In this document: one piece after another, positions 14,097-23,198 of the stretch
How the letters are laid out: each line of letters begins with the position of its first letter
Numbering within the stretch: the stretch's first letter is position 1
Assembly: GCA_039033215.1 (NCBI GenBank)
Contig: JBCCDA010000034.1
Location: forward strand, 1-36,940
DNA: 36,940 nt
Origin: Thermohalobaculum sp039033215
Lineage (GTDB): Bacteria; Pseudomonadota; Alphaproteobacteria; Rhodobacterales; Rhodobacteraceae
Reading direction: 5' to 3'
The notes under the pieces: model-generated
Database searches by the model: none
The model's input: only the letters and a program-made list of their open reading frames with translations
Told to the model about the DNA's origin: nothing
Position numbers and translations under genes: made by a program

Positions 14097-16166
14097 ATCC
14101 GATTTGCCGTCGATACCGGTGGGACTTTTACCGATCTGCTGGTCGAGGAAGACGGTGGAACCGTCACGATGTACAAATCGGCGACCCGGCCAGACGATCC
14201 GATCCAAGGTGTTATAGACGCCCTGCAAAAGGCGGCAGATACCTACGGAAGATCCCTCTCAGCTTTCTTGGCTGATGGCGAGTTGCTTATCCATGGAACG
14301 ACCCGTGCGATTAACGCCATCATCACAGGCGCAACCGCGAAGACTGCATTTCTGACCACAGCCGGACATCCTGACATCCTGACGCTGCGCGAAGGCGGGC
14401 GGCAGGACGTCTTCAACTTCACCGTTCCTTTCCCTGAACCCTATGTTCCGCGATCGCTCACGTGGGAGATCTCAGAGCGCATCCTGACCGACGGCACGGT
14501 ACGGGCCAATTTGGACGAAATGCATGTCCTGGATGTCATCAGCCAGATGAAGACGGCAGGGGTCGAAGCCGTCGCGGTATGCCTGTTGTGGTCCATCGTC
14601 AATTCTGCTCACGAAGAACGGATTGGTGCACTGATCGAAGAACACCTTCCAGGCGTTCCCTACACTTTGTCCCACAAGGTCAACCCGTCTCTGCGCGAAT
14701 ACCGTCGGGCGTCATCGACGGCGATTGACGCATCATTGAAGCCTCTGATGAGCGCCTATATGGGCGATCTTTCTGGGCGCTTGAAAGCAGCCGGGTTCAG
14801 CGGGCGTGTGCTTATCGTCACCTCGGGCGCTGGCGTAATCGATGCGGGTAATGCAGCCGAGACTCCGGTGCACCTGATTAACTCTGGCCCTGCGATGGCT
14901 CCGGTTGCAGGTCGGTACTACGCGAATCTGGATGTGCAGGCGGAAACAGCAATTGTTGCCGATACCGGCGGGACAACATACGATCTGAGTGTCGTTCGCC
15001 GTGGGCAAATCCCCTTCACGCGCGAGACATGGATTGGCGGTGCGTATCGCGGCCATATGACAGGATTTCCGTCCGTCGATGTGCGGTCCATCGGGGCGGG
15101 GGGTGGGTCGATTGCGTGGGTTGATGATGGGGGGTTGGCGAAGGTTGGGCCACAATCAGCCGCTGCCGTACCCGGTCCAGCCGCCTATGGCCGCGGCGGA
15201 ACGCAGCCAACACTGACAGATGCATGCCTGGTCCTTGGTTATCTCGATCCTGACTTCTTTCTTGGCGGATCGATGCCACTCGACACCGACGCTGCACGGA
15301 AATCTGTTGAAGATCACCTCTGTAGTCCGCTGGGTCTCTCCATCGAGGACGCGTCCTTGGCCGTCGTCCAGATTGCAACCGAAAACATGGTCCAGGCGAT
15401 CATGGACATTACCGTGAACCAAGGCATCGATCCCCGCAAGGCAGTGCTGATCGGTGGCGGTGGCGCTGCGGGCCTGAACTCGGAGCGCATCGCGGCACGG
15501 CTGGGCTGCCCAAAGGTGCTGATCCCAGATGTAGGCGCTGCGCTGAGCGCGTCGGGCGCATTGATGTCCGACTTGGTATCAGAGTTCCGTGCCACGAACT
15601 TTGCCCGATCCGACAGGTTCGACGCGGAAGGAGTGAACGCGGTTTTAGGTCGACTTGCCGAGCAGTGCGCGGCTTTTGTCGCTGGGCCCGGTGCTCAATC
15701 GCAGTCTAGCACCATCACCTTCAGCGCCGAGGCACGCTATCCCCATCAAGTTTGGGAAATTGATGTTCCGCTACGCAAATCAATCCTCGAAACCGAGGCC
15801 GATGTCCGAAGCCTGGTAGCGGATTTTCACTCTGCTCACCGCGAGGTTTTCGCGATCGACGACCCGAACTCTGAGATCGAAGTGGTCGGCTGGAAGGCGC
15901 GGGTCAGCTGTCAGCTGAGATCCGATGGGATTGCCAGTCTGGACGAGCCTGCCGAACCGACGGCTGTACAGATGACCCGCCCCGCTTACTTTGGCGTGGA
16001 CGGATGGGTCGACACACCCATTGTCCGTTTCGATACGCTGGCCGTCGACGCGCCGATGACCGGTCCTGCCATCGTCGAGAGTTCGTTCACGACCATTGTG
16101 GTCAACCCGGGCGCTGTCATGCGACGGCTCGCTTCGGGGAGCGTTGTCATTGATCCGGCCTCTTGA
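14097..16166 (+). CDS. Hydantoinase A/oxoprolinase family protein (HyuA-1), ATC start?
   Basis: HyuA-family ATP-binding subunit (ASKHA-like fold). The first conventional ATG, 14169, would give a protein lacking the phosphate-binding motif DTGGTFTD. The frame upstream is open and encodes RFAVDTGGTFTDLLVE just where the family begins. The in-frame codon at that point is ATC (14097), and AGGAGA lies 6 bases before it, the ideal spacing. There is no ATG, GTG or TTG between the upstream stop (14079) and 14169. Starting at 14097 gives 689 residues, the family norm. The second ATP motif VADTGGTTYD is intact. Either a rare ATC start or a base change or error at this codon is implied. Confidence 0.8.
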   Translation: MRFAVDTGGTFTDLLVEEDGGTVTMYKSATRPDDPIQGVIDALQKAADTYGRSLSAFLADGELLIHGTTRAINAIITGATAKTAFLTTAGHPDILTLREGGRQDVFNFTVPFPEPYVPRSLTWEISERILTDGTVRANLDEMHVLDVISQMKTAGVEAVAVCLLWSIVNSAHEERIGALIEEHLPGVPYTLSHKVNPSLREYRRASSTAIDASLKPLMSAYMGDLSGRLKAAGFSGRVLIVTSGAGVIDAGNAAETPVHLINSGPAMAPVAGRYYANLDVQAETAIVADTGGTTYDLSVVRRGQIPFTRETWIGGAYRGHMTGFPSVDVRSIGAGGGSIAWVDDGGLAKVGPQSAAAVPGPAAYGRGGTQPTLTDACLVLGYLDPDFFLGGSMPLDTDAARKSVEDHLCSPLGLSIEDASLAVVQIATENMVQAIMDITVNQGIDPRKAVLIGGGGAAGLNSERIAARLGCPKVLIPDVGAALSASGALMSDLVSEFRATNFARSDRFDAEGVNAVLGRLAEQCAAFVAGPGAQSQSSTITFSAEARYPHQVWEIDVPLRKSILETEADVRSLVADFHSAHREVFAIDDPNSEIEVVGWKARVSCQLRSDGIASLDEPAEPTAVQMTRPAYFGVDGWVDTPIVRFDTLAVDAPMTGPAIVESSFTTIVVNPGAVMRRLASGSVVIDPAS

Positions 16167-16187
16167 GGCGCACAAGGAGAATTCGCG

Positions 16188-16655
16188 GTGGAACTTGAGA
16201 CCAGAATCGACCGCCTTGAATCGATCGAAGACATCAAGAAGCTGAAACACATCTATATGGGTTGGTGTGATCTTGGGTATCCACCGGACAAACTTGGCCC
16301 ACTGTTCGAAACGGAAGCTGTCTGGACCAGTGCCGTGTTCGGCCACCATGCCAACCGTGCTGCGATCGAAGAGTTTTTCGGTGGTGTGTCAGCACAGATC
16401 GTCTTTGCGGCGCACTTGGCAATGAACTTTGTGATCGATGTCGATGGCGAAACTGCCAAGGGCAGATGGCGGATGCTGATGCCATGCACCATGATGGAGC
16501 ACGGGGAAAAAATCAGCCGGTGGATTCTGGGCGATTATGACGAGGAATACGTGCGCAAGGACGGCAAATGGCTGTTCCGCAAGATCGATTTCCTTGTGAA
16601 CTTCAGTGTCCCGGCTACCCAAAGCTGGGCCGGACAAGAAACTGTGCGGATCTGA
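16188..16655 (+). CDS. SnoaL-like (NTF2-fold) small protein
   Basis: A 155-residue protein with the layout of the SnoaL_4/NTF2-like fold: an N-terminal helix LESIEDIKKLKHIYM, an alpha-beta cone with AVWTS near residue 44, and a C-terminal EEYVRKDGKWLFRKID strand pair. Relatives act as dehydratases, isomerases or accessory subunits of ring-hydroxylating enzymes. No catalytic residue can be named with confidence. The start is GTG at 16188, with AAGGAG about 10 bases upstream. It follows hyuA-1 by 21 bases and precedes the flavin reductase by 3 bases, so it is in the same transcription unit. It may modify the ring before hydrolysis. Confidence 0.75.
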   Translation: MELETRIDRLESIEDIKKLKHIYMGWCDLGYPPDKLGPLFETEAVWTSAVFGHHANRAAIEEFFGGVSAQIVFAAHLAMNFVIDVDGETAKGRWRMLMPCTMMEHGEKISRWILGDYDEEYVRKDGKWLFRKIDFLVNFSVPATQSWAGQETVRI

Positions 16656-16658
16656 GCG

Positions 16659-17834
16659 ATGGCCAAGAATGTCCTGTTCACCCCCTTTGCGGTTCGCGGC
16701 CTCTCCCTGAAGAACCGGGTCGTGGTTGCACCGATGTGCCAGTACTCGGCGCAGGACGGGGTCGTGAACGATTGGCACCTGACTCACCTCAATCAGTTCG
16801 CGATGGGCGGCGCCGGTCTGATTTTGATGGAGGCAACGGCTGTCGAAAAACGCGGACGCATCACTCACGGCTGTACTGGCTTGTGGTCAGATGATCACCG
16901 TGATGCGATACGGCCCATCGTTGAACAGGTCAAAGCGCGTGGCGCAGCCATCGGCATCCAACTGGCCCATGCCGGACGAAAAGCCTCGATCAGCCGCCCC
17001 TGGGAAGGCGACTGTCCGCTCTCCGCCCGAGAGTTTGCGAAAGGCGAGATGAATTGGGAGACTGTTGGGGCCTCGGCCGTACCCTTTGACGACGGTTGGC
17101 TGGTTCCGGAAGAACTCAGCCCGGCAGACATTGCCGAGCTGATCGGCAAGTGGTGCGATGCCACCCGCCGTGCGGAAGAACTGGACTTTGACGTGGTCGA
17201 GATTCACTCCGCCCACGGCTATCTCAGCCATAGTTTTCTGTCGCCCCTGTCCAACAAGCGCACGGACGCCTATGGCGGCAGCCGTGACAACCGGATGCGC
17301 TTCACGATGGAGTTGTGTGAAGCCGTGCGCGCCGTCTGGCCTGCAGACAAACCGTTGTTCCTTCGGATCTCGTCAACTGATGGCAAGGTCGGCGGCTGGA
17401 GCATTGAGGACTCGATCGAACTGGCCAAACTAGTCAAGGGGCTGGGCGTCGACGTGATCGATTGTTCCTCTGGCGGTATTGCGGGGTATGGCGAAAACAC
17501 GCTACCGGCTCCGACGCCCGGCTATCAGGTGGGTTATGCGGCGCAAATCAGACAGCGTGCTGACATTCCCACTCAAGCTGTCGGTTTGATCACCCGAGGT
17601 GCCCAAGCTGAAACGGTCCTGCGTTCCGGCGCTGCCGATCTGGTCGCGTTGGCCCGCGAGGTCCTGCTCGATCCGTATTGGCCCCGTCATGCTGCGTTTG
17701 ATCTGGGCGAGGATGATCCCTTTGCGGACATGCCCATCCAGTACGGCCACTGGTTGGGCATGCGGGCAAAGGGCATGTTTGGCGCGAGGGCGGGCGATTC
17801 CGATACGGAAAATAAGCGGGCGGGGCTGTTGTGA
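16659..17834 (+). CDS. Old Yellow Enzyme-family reductase (YqjM-like)
   Basis: FMN-dependent NAD(P)H:flavin oxidoreductase of 391 residues, a YqjM/XenA-like ene-reductase. The active-site signature of this class is present: Cys27 and Tyr29 in APMCQYS, Gln101 in IQLAHAGRK, and His183 and His186 in EIHSAHGYLS, which bind the carbonyl of the substrate. The TIM barrel ends with the FMN-phosphate region around GLITRGAQAE and LVALAREVLLDPYW. Such enzymes reduce activated C=C bonds next to a carbonyl, including in maleimides and unsaturated lactams. It sits between the two hyu pairs, 45 bases before hyuA-2. This location suggests that the substrate or an intermediate has an activated double bond (inference). 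Confidence 0.9.
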   Translation: MAKNVLFTPFAVRGLSLKNRVVVAPMCQYSAQDGVVNDWHLTHLNQFAMGGAGLILMEATAVEKRGRITHGCTGLWSDDHRDAIRPIVEQVKARGAAIGIQLAHAGRKASISRPWEGDCPLSAREFAKGEMNWETVGASAVPFDDGWLVPEELSPADIAELIGKWCDATRRAEELDFDVVEIHSAHGYLSHSFLSPLSNKRTDAYGGSRDNRMRFTMELCEAVRAVWPADKPLFLRISSTDGKVGGWSIEDSIELAKLVKGLGVDVIDCSSGGIAGYGENTLPAPTPGYQVGYAAQIRQRADIPTQAVGLITRGAQAETVLRSGAADLVALAREVLLDPYWPRHAAFDLGEDDPFADMPIQYGHWLGMRAKGMFGARAGDSDTENKRAGLL

Positions 17835-17879
17835 CCGAGAGCCCGAGAGACACGAGACTTTGAAGAATGGGAGAGACCA

Positions 17880-19910
17880 GTGGCGAACATCCGTGTGGCA
17901 GTGGACGTGGGCGGCACCTTTACTGACATTTGCATCCTAGACGATGCATCCGGCGAACTACGTGTCGAAAAGACGGGATCGACACCCGATGACCCGATGC
18001 GTGGGATCATCACTGGTATCGGCCAGGCGGGCGTCAATCTAGCCGACGTTGCGCTGTTCTCGCACGGTACGACTGTAGCGACCAACGCCCTGATTACCCG
18101 ACGCCTGCCGCGCACGGCGATGGTCTGCACCAAAGGCTTCCGAGATGTGATCGAGATCCGCCGCGGCAACAAAGAAGACCTTTGGGACACCTACAAGGAC
18201 GTGGTCAAACCCTACATCCCGCGTCGCGATCGGCTGACGGTTGCTGAGCGGACGCGCCAGGATGGCGAGAACATCACACCCCTGGATGAAGACAACGCGC
18301 GCGAAGTCGCCCGCATTTTGAAGCGCCGTGGTGTCGCTGCTGTCGCCGTGGGTTTCATGAATGCCTATGTCAATGGCGAGAACGAGCGTAAAATGAAGGC
18401 GATCCTGCAAGAGGTGATGCCGGACGTACCCGTCTCGATCTCGTCCGAGGTTATGCCCGAGATATTTGAGCACGAGCGCTTCTCGACCACCGTTGCCAAC
18501 GCTGCGCTCAGCCCGATCGTGGTCGACTACACCTCCCGCCTCTCGGACAAGCTGGCCGAGGATGGGTACAAGAGCGACCTTCTTCTGCTCCATTCCGGAG
18601 GCGGGGTTATGACGCCTGCTTCGGTGAAGGATTATGCCGCACGGTTGGCTGGATCTGGCATCGCTGCGGGGGCGATTGCCAGCCGCCACATTGCAATGTT
18701 GTGCGGGTTCCGCAATTCGATTGGCCTCGATATGGGTGGCACGTCCACCGATGTTTCGTTGGCCTATGACGGGCAATCGACGACCACAAAGGATTGGTAT
18801 GTCGAATACGGTTATCCCATTCGGTTCCCAGCCATTGAGGTTCTGACAATCGGCGCAGGCGGCGGGTCGTTGGCTTGGCAGGATGAGGCAGGATCGCTGC
18901 GAAATGGCCCGCAATCAGCAGGCGCCAATCCGGGACCAGCCTGCTATGCGAACGGTAACACTCAGGCAACGAACACGGATGCAAATGTCGTTCTTGGTCG
19001 CTTGGGCAGCAGCCTGGCGGGCGGGAAAATCATGTTGGATGCAGGGTTGGCAGAGACGGCCATAGCCGAAACGGTCGCCAAGCCATTCGGCATTTCGAAC
19101 GCCGAGGCCGCGCATTCCGTCATCCAGGTCGCCAACGCCAATATGTCAGATGCAGTGCGGCTGATTTCCATCAGCCGTGGCTTTGACCCACGTGATTTTG
19201 CTCTTGTCGCTTTTGGCGGTGCGGGTGCGCTGCACGGGGTCGAAGTCGCCCGAGAACTGGCAATCCCAACTGTCATCGTACCACCCAATCCAGGCGTCAC
19301 TTCGGCATTGGGTTGTCTCTTGGTCGACATCCAGCATGATTACTCCGAAAGCTTCCTGGCGGCGACTGCAGATGTCGACCCGGTCACCATTGACGCGGCT
19401 TTTGCCCGGTTGGAAAAAGATGCATTGGAACGCCTCGACCACGAAGGCGTCACAAGCGAAAACATCGTTCTGCAACGGACCATCGACATGATGTACCAGG
19501 GCCAATGGCGCTCGCTGGCTGTCAGCGTGCCCACCCCCCTGACCGATATCGGTACGCTGGTCGAGTCCTTCCACCAGGAACATGCCCGGGAGTACAATTT
19601 CCGCCGGGATGAAACGCCGGTCGGAATCTTCCGGATCAACCTTCGCGCCATTGGCACGGTCCCCAAGGCCGATCTGGCAGTTTTCGAGGCGACAGGGGCA
19701 ACTCCTACTGCCCGCGAAACCCGTGCCGTTTGGTTCGAAACCGATACCTCAACGTCTACTCCGGTCTATGACCGCGAAACGCTGCCCGCAGGCCTGACAC
19801 TACCGGGCCCGGCCGTGGTCGAACAGCTCGATTCCACGGTTCTGATCCCACCGGGATCGACGGCGGAAATCGACAAGTACCTGAACATCATCATTCAAGT
19901 GGAGGGCTGA
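17880..19910 (+). CDS. Hydantoinase A/oxoprolinase family protein (HyuA-2)
   Basis: Second HyuA-family subunit, 676 residues. The ATP-binding motif VAVDVGGTFTD is at residues 6-16, and the second motif IGLDMGGTSTDVSLAYDGQ is near 280-298. A C-terminal domain contains QGQWRSLAVSVP and NFRRDETPVGIFR. The start is GTG at 17880, with GGGAGAG about 5 bases upstream. Sequence differs clearly from HyuA-1 along its whole length, so the two pairs are not a recent duplication. It is 45 bases after the flavin reductase and 3 bases before hyuB-2. Family roles include 5-oxoprolinase, hydantoinase, caprolactamase and acetone carboxylase subunits; which applies here is not known. Confidence 0.92.
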   Translation: MANIRVAVDVGGTFTDICILDDASGELRVEKTGSTPDDPMRGIITGIGQAGVNLADVALFSHGTTVATNALITRRLPRTAMVCTKGFRDVIEIRRGNKEDLWDTYKDVVKPYIPRRDRLTVAERTRQDGENITPLDEDNAREVARILKRRGVAAVAVGFMNAYVNGENERKMKAILQEVMPDVPVSISSEVMPEIFEHERFSTTVANAALSPIVVDYTSRLSDKLAEDGYKSDLLLLHSGGGVMTPASVKDYAARLAGSGIAAGAIASRHIAMLCGFRNSIGLDMGGTSTDVSLAYDGQSTTTKDWYVEYGYPIRFPAIEVLTIGAGGGSLAWQDEAGSLRNGPQSAGANPGPACYANGNTQATNTDANVVLGRLGSSLAGGKIMLDAGLAETAIAETVAKPFGISNAEAAHSVIQVANANMSDAVRLISISRGFDPRDFALVAFGGAGALHGVEVARELAIPTVIVPPNPGVTSALGCLLVDIQHDYSESFLAATADVDPVTIDAAFARLEKDALERLDHEGVTSENIVLQRTIDMMYQGQWRSLAVSVPTPLTDIGTLVESFHQEHAREYNFRRDETPVGIFRINLRAIGTVPKADLAVFEATGATPTARETRAVWFETDTSTSTPVYDRETLPAGLTLPGPAVVEQLDSTVLIPPGSTAEIDKYLNIIIQVEG

Positions 19911-19913
19911 CCG

Positions 19914-21866
19914 ATGGCCAAGGACACCGCTCTCGATCCAGTGACCTTTGAGGTCCTCAAGAACTCGTTTATCACAAGCGTCGATCAGATGGGGAAGCAG
20001 GTGCTTAGGACCTGTTACTCCTTCGTCATCTTCAATCGCGATTTCTCAAGCGCCCTGCACGATGCCGAAGGTAACTGCGTGGCCCAGGGCAACGAGGATA
20101 TTGCCGTCCATGTCGGTACCCTGCACTTCACCTGCAAGGCGGTGATCGAAAAGTTCAAGGGCAGGATGAAACCTGGCGACGTCTATGCCATCAACTGTCC
20201 CTACCTGGGTGGCACGCACTTCTCCGATGTCCGACTGATCCGCCCGATCTTTGCTGAAGGGCGGGTCATCGCCTATAGCCAGTCGAACGGTCACTGGTCA
20301 GATGTTGGTGGCTCGGTCCCCGGCTCCTTCGACGTAATGGCGGCGGAGATGTTCAAAGAGGGGCTGCGGATCACGCCCGTAAAACTTTGGTCCGAGGGCG
20401 AGTTCTGCGACGACGTCGCGGACATGATCGCGTCCAACTGCCGCGATCCAGAGTCGATCATTGGCGATATGCAGGCCCAGGCGGTTGCGACGCAGGTATG
20501 TGAACGCGAGATCCTGCGCTTGGTTGAGAAGTATGGTCTGGACACCGTCGAAGCCGGCATGGCCGAGGTTCAGGACTATGTCGAACGCGCTGTGCGCCAG
20601 CGTCTGGCCGCCTTGCCGGACGGCACCTGGGACACATTGGACTGGGTCGACCGTGACCCGGCGGGTGGTGACGAACTGATCGCAATCAAGGTCAAGATGA
20701 CCATCAAGGGCGATAAGGTCTACTACGATTTCGCTGGCAGTCATGGAACGATCTCGTCGATCTACAACTCTGCCGAAGCCGGCACGTTCTCGGCAGTCTC
20801 TGCCGGGATGAAGACGTTCTTCCCAGACTTGCCTTTGAACTCCGGCTTCTACCGTGCCTTTGAAATCGAGGCGCCGGAGGGCAGCATTGTCGATGCCAAA
20901 TGGCCGGTCGCCGTCACTGGATTTCTGATGCCGTTCGAGAAAATCATGAACGGAATCTACGAGATGTGGTCCGACATCATGCCGGAACGTGCAATCGCCT
21001 GCGCATTCAACCTGGAGTACCTGTTGGCAGGTGGCATGGACACCCGCGGCGACGGGAAGCAACTCTTCATGTTTTATGACTGGCTGCCCGGCGGCTGGGG
21101 CGGGCGCAATGGCAAGGACGGAGCCAACACAACGACCGCCTGTTTCGGCACCGGCCTCCAGACGCAACCTGTCGAGGGGCAGGAGCGCGCGATTCCGGTT
21201 GTCACTACCGAATTCGAGATCCAACAGGACAGCCCTGGTCCCGGCAAATGGAGGGGCGGCGCAGGTGTGCGTAAAACCTCGGTTCTGCTCGATTGCGATA
21301 AGACCGTGCTGTCATATGTCTGCGACCGCGAGCGCGCGATTGTCTGGGGTATCAAGGGCGGACTGCCATCGATGCCTCATGGCCTACATTTGGTGCGCCA
21401 TGACTCGGATCGCGAGGATTGGCTGGGTTCGATATTCTCCGACGTTTCGATCTCCACAGGAGATGTCTTCTCGCGCCCGACCGCGGGCGGCGGCGGCTAT
21501 GGCGATCCGTTGGAACGTGACCCAGAGGCGGTGCTAGAGGACGTAATTGACGAGTATGTTTCGGTCGGCCGTGCCGAGAAGGACTACGGCGTTGTGATCA
21601 ATCCCATTGATCCAGAAATCTGCGAGTATGAGATCGATCACGCGGCTACCGAGGCGGCGCGCACCAAGATTCGCACGGACCGCCCTGGTTGGCTGGCCGC
21701 CGAACCGGAAACCATCGCCAAGGGCTATCGAGACGGTACCGTTGACAAGTACGATGCCGTGCGCCGTCACGCTGTGATCCTGGATTGGGATACGGGCGAA
21801 TTGCTACCGCGCTCCACGGAACAGTTCCGCGAAATGTTCAAGATCCGTTCGGCTGCCAATTGGTAA
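19914..21866 (+). CDS. Hydantoinase B/oxoprolinase family protein (HyuB-2)
   Basis: Second HyuB-family subunit, 650 residues, the partner of HyuA-2. The N-terminus ALDPVTFEVLKNSFITSVDQ is typical of the family, followed by FNRDFSSALHDAEGN near 39-53, NCPYLGGTHFSDVRLIRP near 94-111, and a C-terminal Gly-rich SRPTAGGGGYGDPLERDPE. It is longer than HyuB-1 by about 60 residues, in part because of an extended C-terminus past the Gly-rich motif. It is the last gene of the plus-strand arm and is followed by a strong stem-loop. HyuA and HyuB are expected to form a large hetero-oligomer in the cytoplasm. Confidence 0.92.
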   Translation: MAKDTALDPVTFEVLKNSFITSVDQMGKQVLRTCYSFVIFNRDFSSALHDAEGNCVAQGNEDIAVHVGTLHFTCKAVIEKFKGRMKPGDVYAINCPYLGGTHFSDVRLIRPIFAEGRVIAYSQSNGHWSDVGGSVPGSFDVMAAEMFKEGLRITPVKLWSEGEFCDDVADMIASNCRDPESIIGDMQAQAVATQVCEREILRLVEKYGLDTVEAGMAEVQDYVERAVRQRLAALPDGTWDTLDWVDRDPAGGDELIAIKVKMTIKGDKVYYDFAGSHGTISSIYNSAEAGTFSAVSAGMKTFFPDLPLNSGFYRAFEIEAPEGSIVDAKWPVAVTGFLMPFEKIMNGIYEMWSDIMPERAIACAFNLEYLLAGGMDTRGDGKQLFMFYDWLPGGWGGRNGKDGANTTTACFGTGLQTQPVEGQERAIPVVTTEFEIQQDSPGPGKWRGGAGVRKTSVLLDCDKTVLSYVCDRERAIVWGIKGGLPSMPHGLHLVRHDSDREDWLGSIFSDVSISTGDVFSRPTAGGGGYGDPLERDPEAVLEDVIDEYVSVGRAEKDYGVVINPIDPEICEYEIDHAATEAARTKIRTDRPGWLAAEPETIAKGYRDGTVDKYDAVRRHAVILDWDTGELLPRSTEQFREMFKIRSAANW

Positions 21867-21875
21867 GGGCAGTCA

Positions 21876-21922
21876 GTTCCGAAACAGATACCGCCGCGCC
21901 GAACAGTGCGGCGGTACGGAAC
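21876..21922. terminator. Stem-loop between converging hyuB-2 and Rieske genes
   Basis: TACCGCCGC (21889-21897) and GCGGCGGTA (21908-21916) form a perfect 9-base stem with a 10-base loop. An outer pair GTTCCG (21876-21881) and CGGAAC (21917-21922) lengthens it after a bulge. There is no clear T-run in either direction. Position between two convergent genes supports a bidirectional terminator. Confidence 0.6.
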
Positions 21923-22034
21923 GCAACCAGCGGTTCAGATCGCCGAACATGACTTGTCTCTCTTGTATGCGCAGGAGCTAGCTGACCAGGCCGCGGCGCG
22001 GTGACGGCGATTGAGCGGCACGGCAGCTACGCCT

Positions 22035-23159
22035 CTACCTTCCCAGCTTATCCAGCACCCAGAGCCCTATCGCTTGGACCTGATCCTCGCGACCTGAAAG
22101 CGGTCCGGGACGATACAGAACCGAAGTGAAAGCTTTTTGCTGCCCCTCCAACACGCCCACATCCTCGCGTCCGACTTGTTCCCACCGATCATAGTATGGG
22201 GCGGCACGGGCCTCAAAATCCGGCAGTTGCACGACACCCTCAGGAAAACACCCGCCAACTTCCAGAACTGTCCGATCAGCAGCAATCGGCAGAACTGAGA
22301 GCCACCACATGCAATCCTGGGCCACGGCGAACTGAGTGGTCGGATGAATAACGGTGAAGTACGTCCCCTGACGGGCGTCGTCGTCCAGCCCCTCTATCGG
22401 CGAGAACGATGGCGCCTGGTCGGGTAACGTCGCAATAGACTGGTCGCTTAGGACTTGAATGCACAGCCAATCGCCGGTCGTGGGAATGCTGCGGGACGTC
22501 TGAGCACCGACACTGTCGCGGTGAACTGTGCCCGTATGGTAGGTCTCCATGGCGTTTTCCAGGATCGACTTCCAATTGCAGGCACAATCAAGCTGGATCG
22601 TCCAAGTACACCGCATTCGATCCAACTTGTGAGAACCCATGCGCTCTGGTAGGTCGCCCAGCGTTTCGATCAGCGACGGCCCTTCTGGATCGAAGCACAG
22701 AAACAAAAACCCGGCCCAGCTTTCCATTCTGACCGGTACGAGCCCATTCTCGACACGATCAAATCCCTCCGCATCAGCCATATCCGGGCAGCCATACAGC
22801 CTGCCATCCGAAAAGTAGCTCCATGCGTGGTACGGGCACATGATCCGGGAACTGTTGCCGCTGCCCTCCAGAAGCAAAGCTCCGCGGTGCCGGCAGAAGT
22901 TGCCGAATGCACGCTGCACACCATCCTCACCGCGCATCAGAATGACCGGTCCACCAACTGTGTCGATTGTACGATAGTCGCCGGGGTTTGGCGTTTGATC
23001 TTCGCGGCCCGCGAAAACCCAGTTCTTGAGGAAGATCGCAGACCGCTCACGGGCAAAGACATCATCTGACGTGTAGAAGCCGGCTGGCATTGCGTGCGCC
23101 CGAGCCAGTGGCGCAGTCGCACGAGCCATGACGGAAGATGGGAAAATCAAATCATCCAT
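22035..23159 (-). CDS. Rieske non-heme iron oxygenase, large subunit
   Basis: Ring-hydroxylating/Rieske-type mononuclear iron oxygenase, 374 residues. The Rieske [2Fe-2S] ligands are Cys89, His91, Cys108 and His111 (CRHRG and CPYHAWSY). The catalytic iron site is NWKSILENAMETYHTGTVH (195-213), with His208 and His213 as likely ligands and Glu205 taking the usual bridging acidic position. The size and motifs resemble oxygenases of glycine betaine, carnitine or similar small substrates rather than large aromatics, but this cannot be decided by eye. It would use O2 and electrons from a reductase. No ferredoxin or reductase gene lies nearby. It is antisense to the rest of the right arm, and a 45-codon frame lies just upstream. 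Confidence 0.88.
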   Translation of the reverse strand: MDDLIFPSSVMARATAPLARAHAMPAGFYTSDDVFARERSAIFLKNWVFAGREDQTPNPGDYRTIDTVGGPVILMRGEDGVQRAFGNFCRHRGALLLEGSGNSSRIMCPYHAWSYFSDGRLYGCPDMADAEGFDRVENGLVPVRMESWAGFLFLCFDPEGPSLIETLGDLPERMGSHKLDRMRCTWTIQLDCACNWKSILENAMETYHTGTVHRDSVGAQTSRSIPTTGDWLCIQVLSDQSIATLPDQAPSFSPIEGLDDDARQGTYFTVIHPTTQFAVAQDCMWWLSVLPIAADRTVLEVGGCFPEGVVQLPDFEARAAPYYDRWEQVGREDVGVLEGQQKAFTSVLYRPGPLSGREDQVQAIGLWVLDKLGR

Positions 23160-23198
23160 AGGCGTGCTCCGGAATGCTTTCGGTGATGTCGACCCGAT

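Noticed and set aside
14030..14275. 81-codon frame overlapping the hyuA-1 start
   Set aside because: Shifted frame over the conserved HyuA N-terminus; not protein-like.
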